Shown: positions 41,810 through 50,446, counted from the stretch's first letter. The stretch: DNA of 64,000 nucleotides from Microbacterium lemovicicum (GCF_003991875.1 NZ_CP031423.1:3100001-3164000), one strand, 5' to 3'. A program made the numbers and translations. The notes: generated by a model from the sequence alone, not told the origin.

Positions 41810-42814
41810 CTAGCGCAGCGCCGGCTCCGACAGCGGGGTGGCGGGGTCGGGGTCGCGGGTGACCACGGCCGGCGGCATCCCCTCGAGTCCGGGGAGGATC
41901 GTCGACGCCTGGGCGACGGCGTGCGCGCCGAAGGAGGCCGCGGAGGATGCCGCGTCCGCGACGGCGTCGGCATCGTCGAAGCCGCGATCGCCGAGGCCGA
42001 CGAGGAAGCCCGCGAGCGAGGCATCCCCCGCTCCGGCGGTGTTGGCGATGCGCGGGGGCCGGGCGAGGGCGCGCACCGCCGTGGACGCGGTGACGACGAG
42101 CACGCCGTCGCCGCCGAGGCTCGCGTAGACCGCCTCGATACCGCCGGCGACGACCTCCCGCGCCGCGGCTGCCACGTCGCCGAGCGTGCGCAGCGATCGG
42201 TCCGTCAGCTCGGCGAGCTCGTCGGCGTTCGGCTTGATCAGCCGCACGCCGTCGGGCCGTGCCGCCACCCGCGCCAGGGCGGCACCGCTGGTGTCGACGG
42301 CCACGCGTGCGCCGTGCGTTCGCGCTCCGGCGAGGAGGTCGGCGAGATCGGCCGTGCCGCCGCCGGCCAGGGCGGGCAGCGTTCCGGAGATGACGAGCCA
42401 GTCGGCGTGCAGCGCGTCGAGGGCGTCCAGCGTCTCGACGACGAGCGTTCGCCACGTCGCATCGTCCAGAGGGGGCGTGGGGGCGTTCACCTTCGTCGTC
42501 GCGCCGGCGTCGTCGATCACGGAGGTGTTGACGCGGGTCGCGCCCGGGACGGACACCGGCCGCAGCAGCCGGGCGTGCGGCCCGCGGCCGGCGAAGTCGA
42601 GGTCGTCCGCGCCGACCGTGACCACCGCCGCCGTCGCGACGCCGGCCAGCGACAGCGCCGCCGACACGTTGACGCCCTTGCCGCTCATCTCCCGCTCGTA
42701 GACCGATGCCCGCACGAACTCCCCGGTGCGCAGCGACCCCACGCGGTAGGTCGCATCGATCGCGCCCGCCGCGGTCACCGTGACGATCCCGCGCGCCACG
42801 ATCTCCCGCGTCAT
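41810..42814 (-). CDS. PfkB-family kinase, 1-phosphofructokinase-like
   Basis: A 334-residue ribokinase-fold kinase. MSGKGVNVSAALSLAG matches the N-terminal sugar-binding GGKG motif, LIKPNADELAELTDRS the central one, and NTAGAGDASLAGFLVGLG the C-terminal anion hole with the catalytic Asp. The 1-phosphofructokinase/tagatose-6-phosphate kinase subfamily would phosphorylate a ketose 6-phosphate at O-1, giving the bisphosphate cleaved by the class II aldolase encoded just upstream (4-nt overlap). Last gene of the long regulon B operon; convergent with the fusion gene, 37 nt apart. Confidence 0.88.
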   Translation of the reverse strand: MTREIVARGIVTVTAAGAIDATYRVGSLRTGEFVRASVYEREMSGKGVNVSAALSLAGVATAAVVTVGADDLDFAGRGPHARLLRPVSVPGATRVNTSVIDDAGATTKVNAPTPPLDDATWRTLVVETLDALDALHADWLVISGTLPALAGGGTADLADLLAGARTHGARVAVDTSGAALARVAARPDGVRLIKPNADELAELTDRSLRTLGDVAAAAREVVAGGIEAVYASLGGDGVLVVTASTAVRALARPPRIANTAGAGDASLAGFLVGLGDRGFDDADAVADAASSAASFGAHAVAQASTILPGLEGMPPAVVTRDPDPATPLSEPALR

Positions 42815-43656
42815 GCGGGCTCCCCCGCGTCGGGCCGGCCGTGCACGATCAGCGCGAGGAGACGTGCGACCTCGGCGGCCACCGCATCGCGCGCCGGCCG
42901 CACGTAGAGGCGCGGATCGACGACATCGGGATGGGCGAGGAGCTCGGCGCGGACCACCCCGGTGAACACCACGTTCAGATGGGTGCCGATGTTGATCTTC
43001 CGCATGCCGGCCGCGATGGCGCGGTCGATTCCCGCGTCCGAGACGCCGCTCGACCCGTGCAGCACGAGCGGCACACCGGCCCGCTCCGCCAGCCGGGCGA
43101 TGAGGTCCTCGTCGAGGGCGGCGGTGCGCTCGAGCATCGCGTGCTCGCTGCCCACCGCGACCGCGAGGGCGTCGACGCCCGTCGCGGCGACGAAGGCCGC
43201 AGCATCCTCCACGTCCGTCCGGACGCCCGGCGCGTGCGCGCCCTTGCCGCCGACCTCGCCGAGCTCGGCCTCGATCCAGACGCCGGCGGCGTGCGCGCGC
43301 CCGGCGACGGCCGCGGTGCGGGCGACGTTCTCATCGTCGCTGAGATGCGCCCCGTCGAACATGACCGACGGCAGCCCGAGCGCGATGGCCTCGTCGACGA
43401 GGGCCTCGTCCGTGGCGTGGTCGAGGTGCACGACCACCGGGACGTCGGATGCCGCGGCCAGCCGCAGCGCCGCCGTCGCGGCCGGCGCCATCCCTCCGTG
43501 GAAGGCCACGGCGTTCTGCGACAGCTGGAGGATCACCCCGGTGCCGGCCCGTTCGGCGCCGGCGACGATCGCTTCGGCGACCTCCAGCTGGATGAAGTTG
43601 AAGGCCCCGACTGCGCGGGAGCCGGCGAGGAGGTCGGGCATGGAGACGAGCGGCAT
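42811..43656 (-). CDS. class II fructose/tagatose-bisphosphate-type aldolase
   Basis: A 281-residue zinc aldolase of the FbaA/GatY/KbaY family. Family motifs are GAFNFIQLEVAEAIV, VVVHLDHATDEAL with zinc and catalytic residues, PSVMFDGAHLSDDEN, LVLHGSSGVSD and INIGTHLN, which bind the second zinc ligand and phosphate. It should split a ketose 1,6-bisphosphate into dihydroxyacetone phosphate and glyceraldehyde 3-phosphate. It follows the binding-protein gene after a hairpin and overlaps the PfkB gene, which would make its substrate. FBP versus tagatose bisphosphate cannot be decided here. Confidence 0.9.
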   Translation of the reverse strand: MPLVSMPDLLAGSRAVGAFNFIQLEVAEAIVAGAERAGTGVILQLSQNAVAFHGGMAPAATAALRLAAASDVPVVVHLDHATDEALVDEAIALGLPSVMFDGAHLSDDENVARTAAVAGRAHAAGVWIEAELGEVGGKGAHAPGVRTDVEDAAAFVAATGVDALAVAVGSEHAMLERTAALDEDLIARLAERAGVPLVLHGSSGVSDAGIDRAIAAGMRKINIGTHLNVVFTGVVRAELLAHPDVVDPRLYVRPARDAVAAEVARLLALIVHGRPDAGEPA

Positions 43657-43683
43657 CGGATGTCCTGTCCTTCACAGCAGGCC

Positions 43684-43713
43684 GGTGGCCGGAACCGCGC
43701 GGTTCCGGCCACC
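43684..43713 (-). terminator. intercistronic hairpin after binding protein B
   Basis: A perfect 13-bp stem (GGTGGCCGGAACC and complement) with a GCGC loop follows the binding-protein gene. It has the same place as the hairpin after copy A but a wholly different sequence, so it lies outside the converted block. Confidence 0.65.
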
Positions 43714-43725
43714 GGGAATGCGGAT

Positions 43726-44748
43726 GGGTGTTATCCGCAGGTGGATTGGTAGACGGCGTTCTTGGCGTCGCCGTCGACGTTGTCTTTGGTGATGATGGTG
43801 AAGCCGGTCTGGATGGTGGCTTCGGGGGTTTCTCCGTTGAGTGCGGCGAGGGCTTGGGCGACGCCGTCGCTGCCGATGGTGCCGGGTTCCTGGGCGACGA
43901 GGGCCTGGACGGTGCCGGCTTTGAGGGCCTGGACCTGGGCGGGGCCGGCGTCGAAGCCGACGATGGTCACGGCGCCGTCTTTCCCGGCCTGCTTGACGCC
44001 GGTCGCGGAGCCTTCGGCGGCGAACAGGTTCGCGGCGAAGATGCCGACGATGTCGGGGTCTTTCTGGAGGGCGGCGGTGACGATCTCAGCGGCGGTGGCG
44101 GGTTCGTTGTGGGAGTACTGCACCCCGAGGGACTGGAAGGAGGAGTCGCCCTTGACGGCGTCTTCGAATCCTTCGGCGCGGGCGTCGGTGGTGGAGATGC
44201 CGGGGTCCACGGACACGACGAGGACCTTGCCGCCTTCGGGGTGGGCTTCCTTGATCGCGTCGAACGCGGCCGCTCCGCCGCCCTTGTTGTCGGAGGAGAT
44301 CTGCGACACGGCCATGGAGGGGTCTTCCAGGGTGGTGTCGACCAGGACGACCTTGATGCCCGCGTCGGCGGCGGCTTTGATGGGTGCTTCCATCGCGGAC
44401 ACGTCGGTGGGGGCGATCAGCAGCGCGTCGGGCTTGGACGCGACGATCGCGTCGACGATCGGCTTCTGCAGGGTCGGGTCGAACTTCTCCGGACCCTGCA
44501 CCGTGACCGTGGCGCCGGCGTCTTTCGCGGCCGCTTCGATGCCGCACTGCATGGAGATGTAGAACTCATCTCCCGCGACGCCCTGCACGAACGCGATCTT
44601 GTACCCGTCGGACCCGCCGGCACCGGCGGAGGAACCGCCGCCCGTCGAGCCGCCCGCGCAGCCGGCCAGGGCGAGGGACGCTGATGCGCCCAGCACCGCG
44701 ACGGCCAGGACCTTCTTGTTCCACTTCATCGTGATTCCACTTCTCTTG
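43726..44748 (-). repeat. inverted repeat 2, binding-protein copy B (1023 bp)
   Basis: Reverse complement of 31200-32222. The upstream edge falls inside an 11-bp tandem duplication (44742-44763). Confidence 0.92.
43731..44729 (-). CDS. ABC importer B, sugar-binding lipoprotein
   Basis: A 332-residue lipoprotein identical in sequence to the binding protein encoded at 31219-32217 (lipidated Cys24, RbsB/FrcB family). Having the same binding protein in a second operon with different downstream enzymes and a different operator means both importers take the same ligand but are induced by separate signals, or that conversion has erased earlier differences. GAA-rich codon use, unlike the permease and aldolase genes on either side, supports a separate origin for this block. 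Placed after permease B and before the class II aldolase. Confidence 0.93.
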   Translation of the reverse strand: MKWNKKVLAVAVLGASASLALAGCAGGSTGGGSSAGAGGSDGYKIAFVQGVAGDEFYISMQCGIEAAAKDAGATVTVQGPEKFDPTLQKPIVDAIVASKPDALLIAPTDVSAMEAPIKAAADAGIKVVLVDTTLEDPSMAVSQISSDNKGGGAAAFDAIKEAHPEGGKVLVVSVDPGISTTDARAEGFEDAVKGDSSFQSLGVQYSHNEPATAAEIVTAALQKDPDIVGIFAANLFAAEGSATGVKQAGKDGAVTIVGFDAGPAQVQALKAGTVQALVAQEPGTIGSDGVAQALAALNGETPEATIQTGFTIITKDNVDGDAKNAVYQSTCG

Positions 44749-44763
44749 GATCTCTCTTGGATC
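44742..44763. repeat. 11-bp tandem duplication at the conversion boundary
   Basis: TCTCTTGGATC occurs twice head to tail (44742-44752 and 44753-44763). The identity with copy A ends inside the first unit, at 44748. Confidence 0.75.
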
Positions 44764-44799
44764 GAACAGGTGTCGTGCTGTGGGCCGGCAGCGGGTGGA

Positions 44800-45882
44800 C
44801 TACCCGCGGCGGCCCCCGCTGACGAATTTGCGCCAGAGGCCTTGTGAGTTGCCGCGCATCGCGCTGGAGCGGCGGACCTGGTCGACGTAGACCGCCGTGA
44901 TGAGCACGGCGCCGACGGCGACCTGCTGCCAGAAGGGCTGCACGCCCGTGATGACGAACCCGTTCTGCAGCACCGCGGGGATGAACAGACCCACCACGGT
45001 GCCGAAGATCGTGCCGACGCCGCCGAACAGGGAGGTGCCGCCGATGACCACAGCCGCGATGACGTTCAGGTTGGTCTGGGACTGACCCGCGATCGCGGTC
45101 GTGGAGAACTGCGAGAGCGACAGGATGCCGGCGAGCCCCGCCAGCCCGCCCGACAGCGTGTAGACGGCGATGAGGTGCCGGTCGACCTTCACACCCACCC
45201 TCCGGGCCGCGATCTCGCTCGACCCGACCGCGAAGGTGTGGAGACCGAACCGCGTGAAGTGCAGCACGATGCCGCCGATGATCACCACGACCAGTGCGAT
45301 GACCGAGATCATCGGGATGGTGCCGAAGATGTTGCCGTAGCCGATCGAGTCGGTGAGCACGGAGGGCACCTGGCGGATGTCGACGCCGCCGGTGATGATC
45401 TGGGCGAAGCCGAGCCCCATGCCGAGCGAGCCGAGCGTGACGATGAGCGGCGGGATCTTGCCCTTGGCGATGAGGAAGCCGTTGAACAGCCCCCACACGA
45501 CGCCGGAGGCGATCGACACCAGGATGCCGACGGTGGCGACGCCCCAGCCCTCGCCACCGAGCGCGCGCATGGTCAGCGCGGACACGACGCCCGAGAACAC
45601 CAGCACGGAGCCGATCGACAGATCGATGCCCGAGGTGATGATGATGTACGTCATCCCGACGCCGAGGACCGCGAGGATCGACGCGTTCTGGATGATGAGC
45701 CGGAAGTTCGACCACTGCGCGAACGTGTCCGGCGCCAGGGCGCTGAAGATGATGATGATCACCAGCAGCACGAGCAGGATCTGGAACGCCTGCGCCTTCA
45801 GCAGGCCGCGGAGGAATCCCGTCCGGGGCTCCTCGAGCGTGCCGATGGCGACCGTCTCGGTGGCGGGCTTGGTGGTGCTCAT
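44800..45882 (-). CDS. ABC importer B, permease
   Basis: A 360-residue RbsC/FrcC-type permease aligned end to end with the permease of importer A but carrying about 50 substitutions and a shorter N-terminus. Motifs IITSGIDLSIGSVLVFSG, AKGKIPPLIVTLGSLG and GGTSLFGGVGT are kept. Start overlaps the ATPase stop by 4 nt. Because its partners on both sides are identical to those of importer A, the two permeases should be interchangeable within either complex, which makes their divergence notable. Confidence 0.92.
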   Translation of the reverse strand: MSTTKPATETVAIGTLEEPRTGFLRGLLKAQAFQILLVLLVIIIIFSALAPDTFAQWSNFRLIIQNASILAVLGVGMTYIIITSGIDLSIGSVLVFSGVVSALTMRALGGEGWGVATVGILVSIASGVVWGLFNGFLIAKGKIPPLIVTLGSLGMGLGFAQIITGGVDIRQVPSVLTDSIGYGNIFGTIPMISVIALVVVIIGGIVLHFTRFGLHTFAVGSSEIAARRVGVKVDRHLIAVYTLSGGLAGLAGILSLSQFSTTAIAGQSQTNLNVIAAVVIGGTSLFGGVGTIFGTVVGLFIPAVLQNGFVITGVQPFWQQVAVGAVLITAVYVDQVRRSSAMRGNSQGLWRKFVSGGRRG

Positions 45883-46712
45883 CGTCCGGTCTCCTTCGGC
45901 GTCTCGGTCTCCACGACGTCGCCCGCGGGGCTGAGGTCGGCCGGCGGCGTCGCGTCGGCGTCTCGGGTGACGGCTCCGGTCATGAGTCCGACGAGTTCTT
46001 CCATCGAGGTGTCTGCGGCGTTGATGTTGGCGACGCGGGTGCCGAGTCGGAGGACTTGGATGCGGTCGGAGACGTCGATGACGTGGGGCATGGAGTGGGA
46101 GATGAACACGACGGCGATGCCTTTGTCGCTGACGCGGCGGATGGTGTCCAGGACGTTCTTGGTCTGGCGGACGCCGAGGGCGGCGGTGGGTTCGTCGAGG
46201 AACACGACGCGGGAGGCCCAGTGCACGGCGCGGGCGATGGCGATGGCTTGGCGTTGTCCGCCGGACATCTCTCCGACGGGGGAGGTGAGGGAGCGGACGG
46301 TGGCGCCGAGGTCGTCGAACGCGGCGCGGGATGCGGCGGCCATGTCTTTGGTCTTCATGAAGCCGAGTGCGCCGCCCAGGCCCTGGCGGCGCAGTTCGCG
46401 GCCGAGGTACATGTTCTGGACGGGGTCGAGGTGGGGGGCGAGGGCGAGGTCCTGGTAGACGGTCTCGATGCCGAGCGCGGACACGGCTGATGGGGTGGAC
46501 ATGTCCACTTCCTGTCCGTCGAACAGGATCGTGCCGGAGTCGACGGCGAGGTTGCCGGAGAGGGCTTTGACGAGGGTGGATTTGCCGGCGCCGTTGTCGC
46601 CGATGAGGGCGGTGACCTCGCCGGGGTAGACCTCGAAGTCGACCTCGTTCAACGCCCGCACATGCCCGAACTGACGAGACAGACCCCGCGCCTGGAGCAC
46701 TGGAACAGCCAT
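45879..46712 (-). CDS. ABC importer B, single-domain ATPase
   Basis: A 277-residue FrcA-type ATPase identical to importer A's ATPase over the whole nucleotide-binding domain (Walker A GDNGAGKST, signature MSGGQRQ, Walker B VVFLDEPTAAL). It differs only in the first few residues and in a longer C-terminal tail of about 27 residues rich in Asp, Pro and Thr, where copy A has TKETQP. ATG at 46712 lies 1 nt beyond the FGGY kinase stop, with AGAGG upstream; a longer frame exists. Encoded between the FGGY kinase and permease B. Confidence 0.92.
   Translation of the reverse strand: MAVPVLQARGLSRQFGHVRALNEVDFEVYPGEVTALIGDNGAGKSTLVKALSGNLAVDSGTILFDGQEVDMSTPSAVSALGIETVYQDLALAPHLDPVQNMYLGRELRRQGLGGALGFMKTKDMAAASRAAFDDLGATVRSLTSPVGEMSGGQRQAIAIARAVHWASRVVFLDEPTAALGVRQTKNVLDTIRRVSDKGIAVVFISHSMPHVIDVSDRIQVLRLGTRVANINAADTSMEELVGLMTGAVTRDADATPPADLSPAGDVVETETPKETGR
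45966..46697 (-). repeat. inverted repeat 1, ATPase copy B (732 bp)
   Basis: Reverse complement of 29319-30050, with abrupt edges inside the coding sequence at both ends. Confidence 0.9.
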
Positions 46713-46713
46713 C

Positions 46714-48135
46714 TCAGCCTCTTCTCTCAAGAGATGCGGCGGCACCGGAGTGGCCCGCCAGGAACGTCGACGCGATCGCGTCGAAGTCGTGCGATGCGTC
46801 CGGCCGGACGCTGTAGGCGGCGAACAGCGCCGCCCCGTAGGCGGTGCCCTCGTCGTGGGTCGACACCGTCACCGCGGGCAGCACCAGTTCCCGTGCGCGC
46901 ACGACGCCGGCCATGCTCGACCAGCCGCCGGTGAGCAGGGTCGAGGTGGGGGCGGCGACCTCGCGGTCCATGACCGCCATCAGCTCGGCGCACACGTCGT
47001 TGCCGTGCAGCAGCGCCGCCGTGAACAGCTCCGCGGGCGAGAGCCCGTCGCTGTCGGCGACGATCTTCAGCACGCCGTCGTCGTTGCGGGCGCCGTCGAC
47101 CGACACCCCGCCGTGGGCGAGCGAGCCGCCGACGGGCGCCCGCATGACCTCGGCGTCGAGGGCGGCGCGGCCGCTCTCCTCGCCGATCCCGAGCAGCTGC
47201 AGCACGCGGCGCATCAGCAGCCCCGACTTCGTGCCCGCGAGGAGCACGTGCTTGCCGGGCAGCACGTGGCGCACCGTGTTGATGCCGGCGAGCGCGAGCC
47301 GCTCGCGCGCGGCGAACGGCAGCGTCTCGTCGAGCACCCGCACGAGAGCCTCGGCGGTGCCCATCGAGTCGTAGATCTGGCCGCTGTCCGTGGCACCGGC
47401 CGCGACGGCGGAGACGAGGTGGTCGTGGCCCGCGACCGTGAGCGCCGCACCGCGGAAGGCCGCAGGCATCCCCTCGTCGGTCAGCGGCCCGAGGGCGGTC
47501 CCCGCCCCCACCCGCTCGCCCAGGATGCCGTCGCCGACGCCGAGCACCTCGAGCGCGGCATCCCACGGCGAACTGTCGTCCTGATCGATGAGGCCGGTGC
47601 GCGAGACGAGGGAGAACTCCGCGACGCGGGGCCCGCCGAGGCCGCGCACGATCGACTCGGGCACGTTGAGGAAGGTGCGGCCGGCGAGCGCGATGCCCTG
47701 CCCGCGGAGGTGCAGGAGCTTCGAGATCGAGGCGAGCGGACCGACGGGAAGGCCGGTGCGGCCCGGGAACTCCTCGCGGAACGCGGCGGGCGCGGCGAGG
47801 ATCTCCTCGGCGCCGCGCGGATCGAACCAGGCCATGATCGGCGCGGCGGGACGGTCGGCGGCGTCCAGCAGGGCGCCCGCCTCGGCCATGCCCGAGATGC
47901 CGAGCGCGAGGATGCGGTAGGTCCGTCCGTCGGCGGTGAGGCGTCGGTCGGCCTCCGCGGCCAGCTCCCGCACCACATCGAGCGCCCGGTCGAGCGACAT
48001 CTCGGCCCGACCGCCCTCGAGATTGGTCCACGGCGAGCGCCGGCTGACCACGAGGACCTCCTCGCCCGTCAGGGTGGCCACGAGCATCTTGATGCTCGTG
48101 GAGCCCATGTCCAGACCAGCGACGTACTCGTTCAC
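46714..48135 (-). CDS. FGGY-family carbohydrate kinase (regulon B)
   Basis: A 473-residue sugar kinase paralogous to the one at 39077-40465: VAGLDMGSTSIKMLVAT, MAWFDPRGAEE, SLVSRTGLIDQDDS, LTVAGHDHLVSAVAAG, GTAEALVRVLDET and LLTGGWSSMAGVVRAR align with it throughout. It is expected to phosphorylate the imported ketose, after which the PfkB kinase and class II aldolase of the same operon could complete breakdown. ATG overlaps the stop of the isomerase-like gene by 4 nt. Exact sugar unknown. Confidence 0.9.
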   Translation of the reverse strand: MNEYVAGLDMGSTSIKMLVATLTGEEVLVVSRRSPWTNLEGGRAEMSLDRALDVVRELAAEADRRLTADGRTYRILALGISGMAEAGALLDAADRPAAPIMAWFDPRGAEEILAAPAAFREEFPGRTGLPVGPLASISKLLHLRGQGIALAGRTFLNVPESIVRGLGGPRVAEFSLVSRTGLIDQDDSSPWDAALEVLGVGDGILGERVGAGTALGPLTDEGMPAAFRGAALTVAGHDHLVSAVAAGATDSGQIYDSMGTAEALVRVLDETLPFAARERLALAGINTVRHVLPGKHVLLAGTKSGLLMRRVLQLLGIGEESGRAALDAEVMRAPVGGSLAHGGVSVDGARNDDGVLKIVADSDGLSPAELFTAALLHGNDVCAELMAVMDREVAAPTSTLLTGGWSSMAGVVRARELVLPAVTVSTHDEGTAYGAALFAAYSVRPDASHDFDAIASTFLAGHSGAAASLERRG

Positions 48136-49196
48136 CGGATGCCGCTCCCGTCCTGCGCGGCCGGGGTGCCGAGGGTCGCGGGCCAGCCTGCGCCGGGCTC
48201 GCCCAGCAGCACGGTCGCCTCGCCCTCGACGTGCCAGTCGCCGAAGGCGTGCGGGACGGCCAGCACCTGGCCTCGTGCGACGTCGATGCGCTCGTGCGCC
48301 CCGACCAGAGCGCCCTCACCGTCGGTGACCAGCACCACGCCGAAGCCCGCGGGGCGCTGCTCGGTCGCGCCGCCGGAGGCCGCGGCATCCGTCAGCCGGA
48401 AGTACGGGTCGGCGGATGCCGGCAGCAGGGCGCGGAAGGACCGATCGGCGGGGCGCGTCCCCGCGTCGCTGATGAGGGCGGAGAGCTCCGCCTCGGCCAG
48501 GCGCTCGGTCGAGACGGCCGGCATGACCGCGTCGAAGCCGAGGTCGAGATGCGACTCCTCGCGGGTGGAGGTCGTCACCGACCACTCCAGCAGGATCGAG
48601 AAGTCGGTCGGCTCCTGCACCTCGGCGACGAAGATGCCGCCGTCGATGGCGTGCGCGGTGCCGGCGGGCACGAGCACGCCCATGCCCTCCCGCACGACGA
48701 CGCGGTTCATGTGCGCGAGCATCCACTCGCTGTCCTGGTCGTCGCGGCGGCGGTCGAGCTCGTCGCGGTCGACCCGCTGGTTCCAGCCGACGTGCACGGC
48801 GCAGTCCTGCTCGGCGTCGAGCACGAACCACGCCTCGGTCTTGCCGTACGGGCAGTCGAGGTGGCGGGTGGCGAAGCCACGGTCGGGGTGCACGTGGACG
48901 GGAAGCCGCTGACGCGCATCGAGCAGCTTGACGAGGATGCCGACGTCCGCGGCATCCCGCCCCCGGCCCTCGCCGATCCAGGCGGCGGGCTCGGCGGCGA
49001 CGAGATCGCGCAGGAGCGCGCCGTCGCCGGTGACGGCCAGGCCCGTGACGGGGTCGCCGAAGCGGGAGACGGTCGCCGCCAGCCACTCCTCCGGCTGATG
49101 GTCGGTCTCGGGCACGATGCCGCGCAGGGCCGCGATGCGGTCGCCGCCGCGGTAGAAGTGCTGCACGGGATTCGGCGGCAGGACGACGGGGATCAT
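48132..49196 (-). CDS. class I mannose-6-phosphate isomerase-like protein
   Basis: A 354-residue type I phosphomannose isomerase (cupin) homologue. Zinc ligands are visible in RLPVHVHPDRGFA (His-x-His) and in GKTEAWFVLDAE with its Glu, and the second barrel has VLVPAGTAHAIDGGIFVAEVQE with the last His. It would interconvert an aldose and ketose phosphate, or act on a free sugar. ATG at 49196 leaves a 150-nt promoter region with two LacI-type operators. First gene of the eight-gene regulon B operon. Confidence 0.87.
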   Translation of the reverse strand: MIPVVLPPNPVQHFYRGGDRIAALRGIVPETDHQPEEWLAATVSRFGDPVTGLAVTGDGALLRDLVAAEPAAWIGEGRGRDAADVGILVKLLDARQRLPVHVHPDRGFATRHLDCPYGKTEAWFVLDAEQDCAVHVGWNQRVDRDELDRRRDDQDSEWMLAHMNRVVVREGMGVLVPAGTAHAIDGGIFVAEVQEPTDFSILLEWSVTTSTREESHLDLGFDAVMPAVSTERLAEAELSALISDAGTRPADRSFRALLPASADPYFRLTDAAASGGATEQRPAGFGVVLVTDGEGALVGAHERIDVARGQVLAVPHAFGDWHVEGEATVLLGEPGAGWPATLGTPAAQDGSGIR

Positions 49197-49268
49197 GAAG
49201 CTGCTCCGGTCGGGGCGCACGCCGGGGCGTGCGGGTCAGCGGTGGTCTGCGCCATCGATCGGTACCTC

Positions 49269-49347
49269 GACATCGTTGTCATCGCCGTGAATCCGGACCT
49301 TCTGCCCGGTGCGGATCATCCTGCGCGCTACGGGACAACGTTGTCAA
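49269..49347 (-). promoter_or_regulatory. regulon B promoter with operators B1 and B2
   Basis: GACAACGTTGTC (49334-49345) is a perfect palindrome overlapping a minus-strand -35 TTGACA (49342-49347), with a -10-like CAGGAT 18 bp downstream. GACATCGTTGTC (49269-49280), one mismatch, lies further down. The main operator is identical to the one at 50449. Confidence 0.72.
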
Positions 49348-49382
49348 GCGCCGTTATCGAAACGCGACCGATACATCCCTGG

Positions 49383-50393
49383 TCAGTGCGCGGCGCCCTC
49401 CACCGCGATGTCCACGCCCAGCGCCCGCTCCTCGCCGGGCGCCAGCGGATGCAGCAGTCCCCGCTCCCGCGCGTCGGCGCGACCGAGGATCGTCGGCGTG
49501 GTGGTGGGCTCGATTCCGAGCACGTAGTGGCCGTGCTCGGCCACCCGCCACTGGAAGAGACCCGGCAGAGCGGCGGTGTCGAAGCGCACCCGCACCGTCA
49601 GCCCGGAGGGGGCGATGACCGCGACCTCCACCGGCTCCCGCGGCGGGAGGAGGTGCGAGAACACCTGCTCCGGGTAGTCCTCCGCGGGTGCGGGGAAGAC
49701 GTCCCAGCTGTCGGCGCCGCGCGCGGCCGCGGCGTCGCGGGGCACGACCTCGGTCGCGGGACTCGTCACCCGCGTGCCTTCGTCCACCAGCGGCCAGCCG
49801 AGGTTGAGGTGGTAGAGCACCATCGGCTCGACCGGCCGGCTGCCGCGGTTCACCAGCACGTCGCGCACCCGCAGCACCGGCTCGCCGACGGTCATGCTGA
49901 TGCGCCGGCGCAGCTCGATGTCGTCGCCGAAGACGGCCGCCTCGCGGGTCACGGCCTCCACGACGACCTCCTCGGCCGTGGCCTCGGCGCGCACCACCCA
50001 CGCCGGCAGCGAGACGTACCGGCCGTGCATCGGATGCCGCTCCCCGCCGTCGTCGCTCGCTGGCCCGACGTTGCGCAGACCGCAGGTCGCCAGCATCCCT
50101 CCCCCGAAGGCGCGGAGCCAGCCGCGGCCGTCGGCGTCGTCGACGGATGCCGCGGGGAAGCCGGTCGGCGAGATCCACGCCAGCGGCACGCCGTGCGCGC
50201 GCACCTGGCCGATGTCGAGTCCGCGATCGGGCAGGAGCTCGACCGAGAGCGGACCGTTGACCATCCGGATGCGGCGGCTCCCGGCATCCGCTCCGTCTGT
50301 CCGCGTGAAGGACTCGACCGACAGGGCCTGCGCCGGCGACCCCATCCGCCGGAGGGCGTCCGGCACCGCCCTGCCGTACAGCTCCGCCGTCAT
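49383..50393 (-). CDS. DUF4432 aldose-1-epimerase-like protein
   Basis: A 336-residue galactose-mutarotase-fold protein of the DUF4432 type. NGPLSVELLPDRGLDIGQV, WISPTGFPAAS, MHGRYVSLPAWVV and VLYHLNLGWPLV, with its His, are typical; the family is thought to epimerise or bind sugars at C-1. ATG at 50393 is 6 nt after a TACCGT box on the minus strand (50400-50405), so it is probably leaderless. It shares a 135-nt divergent region, with the GACAACGTTGTC operator, with the aldolase gene at 50529. Confidence 0.85.
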   Translation of the reverse strand: MTAELYGRAVPDALRRMGSPAQALSVESFTRTDGADAGSRRIRMVNGPLSVELLPDRGLDIGQVRAHGVPLAWISPTGFPAASVDDADGRGWLRAFGGGMLATCGLRNVGPASDDGGERHPMHGRYVSLPAWVVRAEATAEEVVVEAVTREAAVFGDDIELRRRISMTVGEPVLRVRDVLVNRGSRPVEPMVLYHLNLGWPLVDEGTRVTSPATEVVPRDAAAARGADSWDVFPAPAEDYPEQVFSHLLPPREPVEVAVIAPSGLTVRVRFDTAALPGLFQWRVAEHGHYVLGIEPTTTPTILGRADARERGLLHPLAPGEERALGVDIAVEGAAH

Positions 50394-50399
50394 GGCGTC

Positions 50400-50405
50400 A
50401 CGGTA
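50400..50405 (-). promoter_or_regulatory. leaderless -10 element for the DUF4432 gene
   Basis: TACCGT on the minus strand lies 6 nt before the ATG at 50393. Confidence 0.5.
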
Positions 50406-50446
50406 GCAGGCGGGCCGACCGCAACGAACCGGCACGCGACCCCTCG

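Noticed and set aside
29319..46697. Composite transposon with long inverted repeats
   Set aside because: The inverted repeats are the ATPase and binding-protein genes themselves; there is no transposase, integrase, terminal motif or target duplication.
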